Source: Acidobacteriota bacterium (GTDB lineage: Bacteria; Acidobacteriota; Terriglobia; Terriglobales; Acidobacteriaceae). Taken from it: a DNA stretch of 8,241 nucleotides. The stretch covers positions 1 through 8,241 of the forward strand of contig JAKART010000084.1 in NCBI GenBank assembly GCA_021819255.1, read 5' to 3'. The notes below the pieces were generated by a model. It searched no databases. It was not told where the DNA came from and worked only from the letters and a program-made list of their open reading frames with translations. Shown here piece by piece: positions 6,760 through 8,241 of this stretch. The translations under genes and the position numbers were made by a program. The first letter of the stretch is position 1, and the number at the start of each line of letters is the position of its first letter.

Positions 6760-6856
6760 GGCGTTAACTCGCATGGTTCACTCGCTGCAACCCTTGTCAT
6801 TGCTGGCGTTTCGTCCGCCTGCACCCAAATTTTGCATCCTCTCTATCAAGCCTTTG

Positions 6857-6910
6857 CACGCAGAAGAGAAAGAGTTTTCCCATCACACGCTGAAGAGAAA
6901 AAATTTTCCC
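6857..6910 (+). repeat. Two 25-nt direct repeats with a 29-nt period
   Basis: Copies at 6857-6881 and 6886-6910 are 25 nt long, match at 22 positions and are separated by ATCA. Each begins CACGC, has a purine-rich centre (GAAGAGAAA) and ends TTTTCCC. They lie about 140-190 bp upstream of msrA. The identity is seen directly. Roles such as tandem regulator sites or a small duplication are inferred. Confidence 0.6.
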
Positions 6911-6997
6911 GGCCCGATCAATTCCGAGTCCGATGGATAGGACGCGGCCGGCTCTTCCCTGCAGAGTGGAAAAGACCTTCCGTCAAGCGGCTCATCC

Positions 6998-7038
6998 TTA
7001 CCATCCAGCGCGTGGCGCGGATACTAGAACACTGGAGG
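6998..7038 (+). promoter_or_regulatory. Candidate promoter and ribosome binding site of msrA
   Basis: TTACCA at 6998-7003 and GATACT at 7020-7025, 16 bp apart, each match the sigma70 hexamers at four of six positions. GGAGG at 7034-7038 lies ten bases before ATG 7049 and supports that start. The ribosome binding site is convincing; the promoter is weak, and its start site would almost touch the ribosome binding site. Confidence 0.35.
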
Positions 7039-7048
7039 TTCCACACTG

Positions 7049-7672
7049 ATGACCACCCATCCCAAGCAGACGATTCCCGCTCCTCTTCACGATCTTCAGC
7101 CGCTTGCCGGTGAACACTCTCCGGGCTCTCGGGACAGAGCCATCTTCGCTGGAGGCTGTTTCTGGGGAGTGCAGTCCGTCTTTCAACGCGTGCAGGGAGT
7201 TGTCCAGACCACCGTTGGCTACTGCGGGGGCTCTGCCGCCACCGCCAACTACCGCGATGTTTGCAGCCAGAAGACCGGACACGCCGAGGCCATTGAGATC
7301 CTGTACGATCCCGCCGCGGTGAGTTACGGCACGCTCTTGCGTGTCTTCTTCTCCGTGGTGCATGACCCCACGCAGCTCAATCGCCAGGGCGCGGATGTGG
7401 GCGCGAGCTACCGTTCCGCAATCTTCTATACCAGTGAGCAGCAGCGAACGGTCGCGCAAGCCTATGTACAGCAGCTCGACGCTGCTCAGGTTTTCGCCGG
7501 ACCGATTGTGACTCAGATCGTTCCGCTCTCCACCTTCTATCGCGGCGAAGAGTATCACCAGGACTATGCGATGAAGAATCCGCACAATCCGTACATCCAG
7601 GTCTGCGACATCCCCAAGATCCAGGCATTGAAAAGGCAGTTTCCCGATCTGTTTGTGGAGTACGAGCCATAG
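7049..7672 (+). CDS. msrA: Peptide-methionine (S)-S-oxide reductase MsrA
   Basis: MsrA reduces the S-epimer of methionine sulfoxide in free or protein-bound form, repairing oxidative damage with reducing power usually from thioredoxin. The product is 207 residues. The catalytic Cys37 lies in G-G-C-F-W-G (35-40), followed by the V-G-Y-x-G-G, V-C-S-x-x-T-G-H-A-E, H-D-P-T-Q-L-N-R-Q-G-A-D-x-G and Y-R-G-E-E-Y-H-Q blocks that define the family. The C-terminal N-P-x-x-P-Y-I, D-I-P-K and F-P-D-L-F blocks also fit. Cys59 lies inside G-Y-C-G-G, where Ala or Ser is more usual; Cys72 and Cys186 are the other cysteines and candidate resolving residues. A 28-residue polar leader precedes the core and does not look like a signal peptide, so the enzyme is probably cytosolic. 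No msrB is visible nearby. ATG 7049 is preceded by GGAGG, and the gene converges with the phosphoesterase. Confidence 0.96.
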   Translation: MTTHPKQTIPAPLHDLQPLAGEHSPGSRDRAIFAGGCFWGVQSVFQRVQGVVQTTVGYCGGSAATANYRDVCSQKTGHAEAIEILYDPAAVSYGTLLRVFFSVVHDPTQLNRQGADVGASYRSAIFYTSEQQRTVAQAYVQQLDAAQVFAGPIVTQIVPLSTFYRGEEYHQDYAMKNPHNPYIQVCDIPKIQALKRQFPDLFVEYEP

Positions 7673-7690
7673 CGTGTGATCCGCTTCGGA

Positions 7691-7716
7691 GCTTCGGCCA
7701 CGCAAATGGCCGGGGC
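7691..7716 (+). terminator. Hairpin between msrA and the convergent phosphoesterase gene
   Basis: Read as plus-strand RNA, 7691-7700 pairs with 7707-7716 over ten positions, including two G-U wobbles, around the loop CGCAAA. On the minus strand only the inner six pairs survive, so the fold favours msrA transcripts. No T-run follows. It lies in the 69-bp gap between convergent stop codons, where a terminator is expected. Confidence 0.5.
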
Positions 7717-7741
7717 AGAACCGGGTCACTGACGAGATGTT

Positions 7742-8241
7742 TTATTTGCCGGCGCTTAGCCGAGAGGCCAGCCGCTCCGGCAGGCGCGCTTCCCGGATCG
7801 CCGCCTGCGCCGCGGCGACATCGTAGGGAGTGCGGAAGAAGGTGACCTGCTCGTTGCTCTGGTCGTAGATGGCGAACGCCGCTCTCCAGTCGCCATCGCG
7901 CGGCTGCCCCACTCCGCCGGGATTGATCAGATAGCGCGCGCCGCTCGGCACGCGAAGGGTGAACTGCTGCAACTGTTCCCTGGACTCCGCCGGATATTCA
8001 GGATGGTCTTCCGACCAGCACTCTCCACGGCGGGAAAAAGCTCCCTGCAGGTGCGTATGGCCAAAGAACGCCAGCTCGACGGGCATACGCTGGAGAGGAA
8101 TCCAGGCATCTCGCATCGACGCGACGTACTGGTCCTCATGCAAAGGCGAGCCATGCGCGCATAGCGCTCTGTTGGTTGCCTGAATCGGGCCCATGGGCAA
8201 TGCTCGCAGCCACTCCCGGTTCTCCGGGCGCAGGTAGATCG
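7742..8241 (-). CDS. Calcineurin-like metallophosphoesterase, C-terminal part (gene runs off the window)
   Basis: This is the C-terminal part of a binuclear-metal phosphoesterase of the calcineurin-like (YfcE/MJ0936-type) superfamily. The frame is open to the window edge, so the N-terminal metal motifs (D-x-H, G-D, G-N-H-D) lie outside. The visible 165 residues contain C-A-H-G-S-P, where the His is a metal ligand, and F-F-G-H-T-H, where both His are ligands, followed by L-I-N-P-G-G-V-G-Q-P-R-D-G-D. This order matches small single-domain phosphodiesterases of about 240 residues. The TTG and ATG codons at 8200 and 8194 are internal, since the coding frame continues upstream with normal composition. 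The substrate cannot be told from these motifs. The gene converges with msrA, stopping 69 bp away on the opposite strand. Confidence 0.88.
   Translation of the reverse strand, partial: IYLRPENREWLRALPMGPIQATNRALCAHGSPLHEDQYVASMRDAWIPLQRMPVELAFFGHTHLQGAFSRRGECWSEDHPEYPAESREQLQQFTLRVPSGARYLINPGGVGQPRDGDWRAAFAIYDQSNEQVTFFRTPYDVAAAQAAIREARLPERLASRLSAGK

Larger units (their letters stand above)
6463..7048. other. Gene-poor region between the palindromic element and msrA
   Basis: I recognise no gene in this stretch. Two plus-strand frames (6472-6726 and 6757-7113) lack recognisable motifs or ribosome binding sites, and the second overlaps msrA. Composition shifts inside it: 6641-6740 is about 39% GC by hand count, far below the neighbouring genes. 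The stretch holds a 10-bp palindrome GAGGATCCTC at 6486-6495, an inverted repeat GTTACT/AGTAAC (6646-6651, 6687-6692), a 9-bp hairpin at 6737-6759 and a pair of 25-nt direct repeats at 6857-6910. It may be decayed sequence, a noncoding RNA locus or regulatory DNA for msrA. Confidence 0.5.

Noticed and set aside
6731..6769. Integron attC-like site around the 9-bp hairpin
   Set aside because: The TTCTAAC and GTTAACT ends fail the RYYYAAC and GTTRRRY core consensus, the span of 39 bp is too short, and there is no integrase or cassette context.
6857..6910. Minimal CRISPR array
   Set aside because: There are only two imperfect copies separated by four bases, with no spacer-length gap and no cas genes.
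6757..7113. 118-codon GTG-started frame running into msrA
   Set aside because: It starts inside a hairpin, overlaps msrA in another frame and has no family features.

Overview
The window looks like a chromosomal housekeeping stretch from an Acidobacteriota bacterium, most likely the Acidobacteriaceae/Terriglobia. This rests on the style of the BamA barrel and loops, the GC-rich coding sequence, and the RlpA, M48-protease and HIT variants. It is an inference from remembered family sequences, not a database match. I see no phage, plasmid, CRISPR, insertion-sequence transposase or RNA gene.

Layout. At the left is a near-consensus promoter (TATAAT at 32-37), then a complete bamA (122-3193) coding for the outer-membrane protein insertase. 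A hairpin follows its stop, then about 360 bp without a convincing gene. Next comes a two-gene unit: an RlpA-like lipoprotein with a double-psi beta-barrel and a SPOR domain (about 3619-4428), and, ten bases later, a polytopic STE24-like M48 zinc metalloprotease (4439-5800). After a 182-bp gap with its own promoter-like sequence lies a HIT-family (HINT-like) nucleotide hydrolase (5983-6348). Its stop codon is inside an 18-bp perfect inverted repeat that bounds a 118-bp palindromic element. A 586-bp gene-poor stretch follows, with an AT-rich patch, a perfect 9-bp hairpin and a pair of 25-nt direct repeats. Then come msrA (7049-7672) and, convergent with it, the C-terminal part of a calcineurin-like metallophosphoesterase that runs off the right edge.

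How the genes fit together. The left two thirds concern the cell envelope: outer-membrane protein assembly (BamA), septal peptidoglycan (RlpA) and membrane proteolysis (M48). The right third holds small stand-alone metabolic or repair enzymes (HIT, MsrA, phosphoesterase). None of this is a new multi-gene system. The parts most worth a second look are the 118-bp palindromic element after the HIT gene, the paired cysteines of BamA, the lipobox on a multi-pass protease, the altered RlpA active-site motif, and a possible leaderless HIT transcript.
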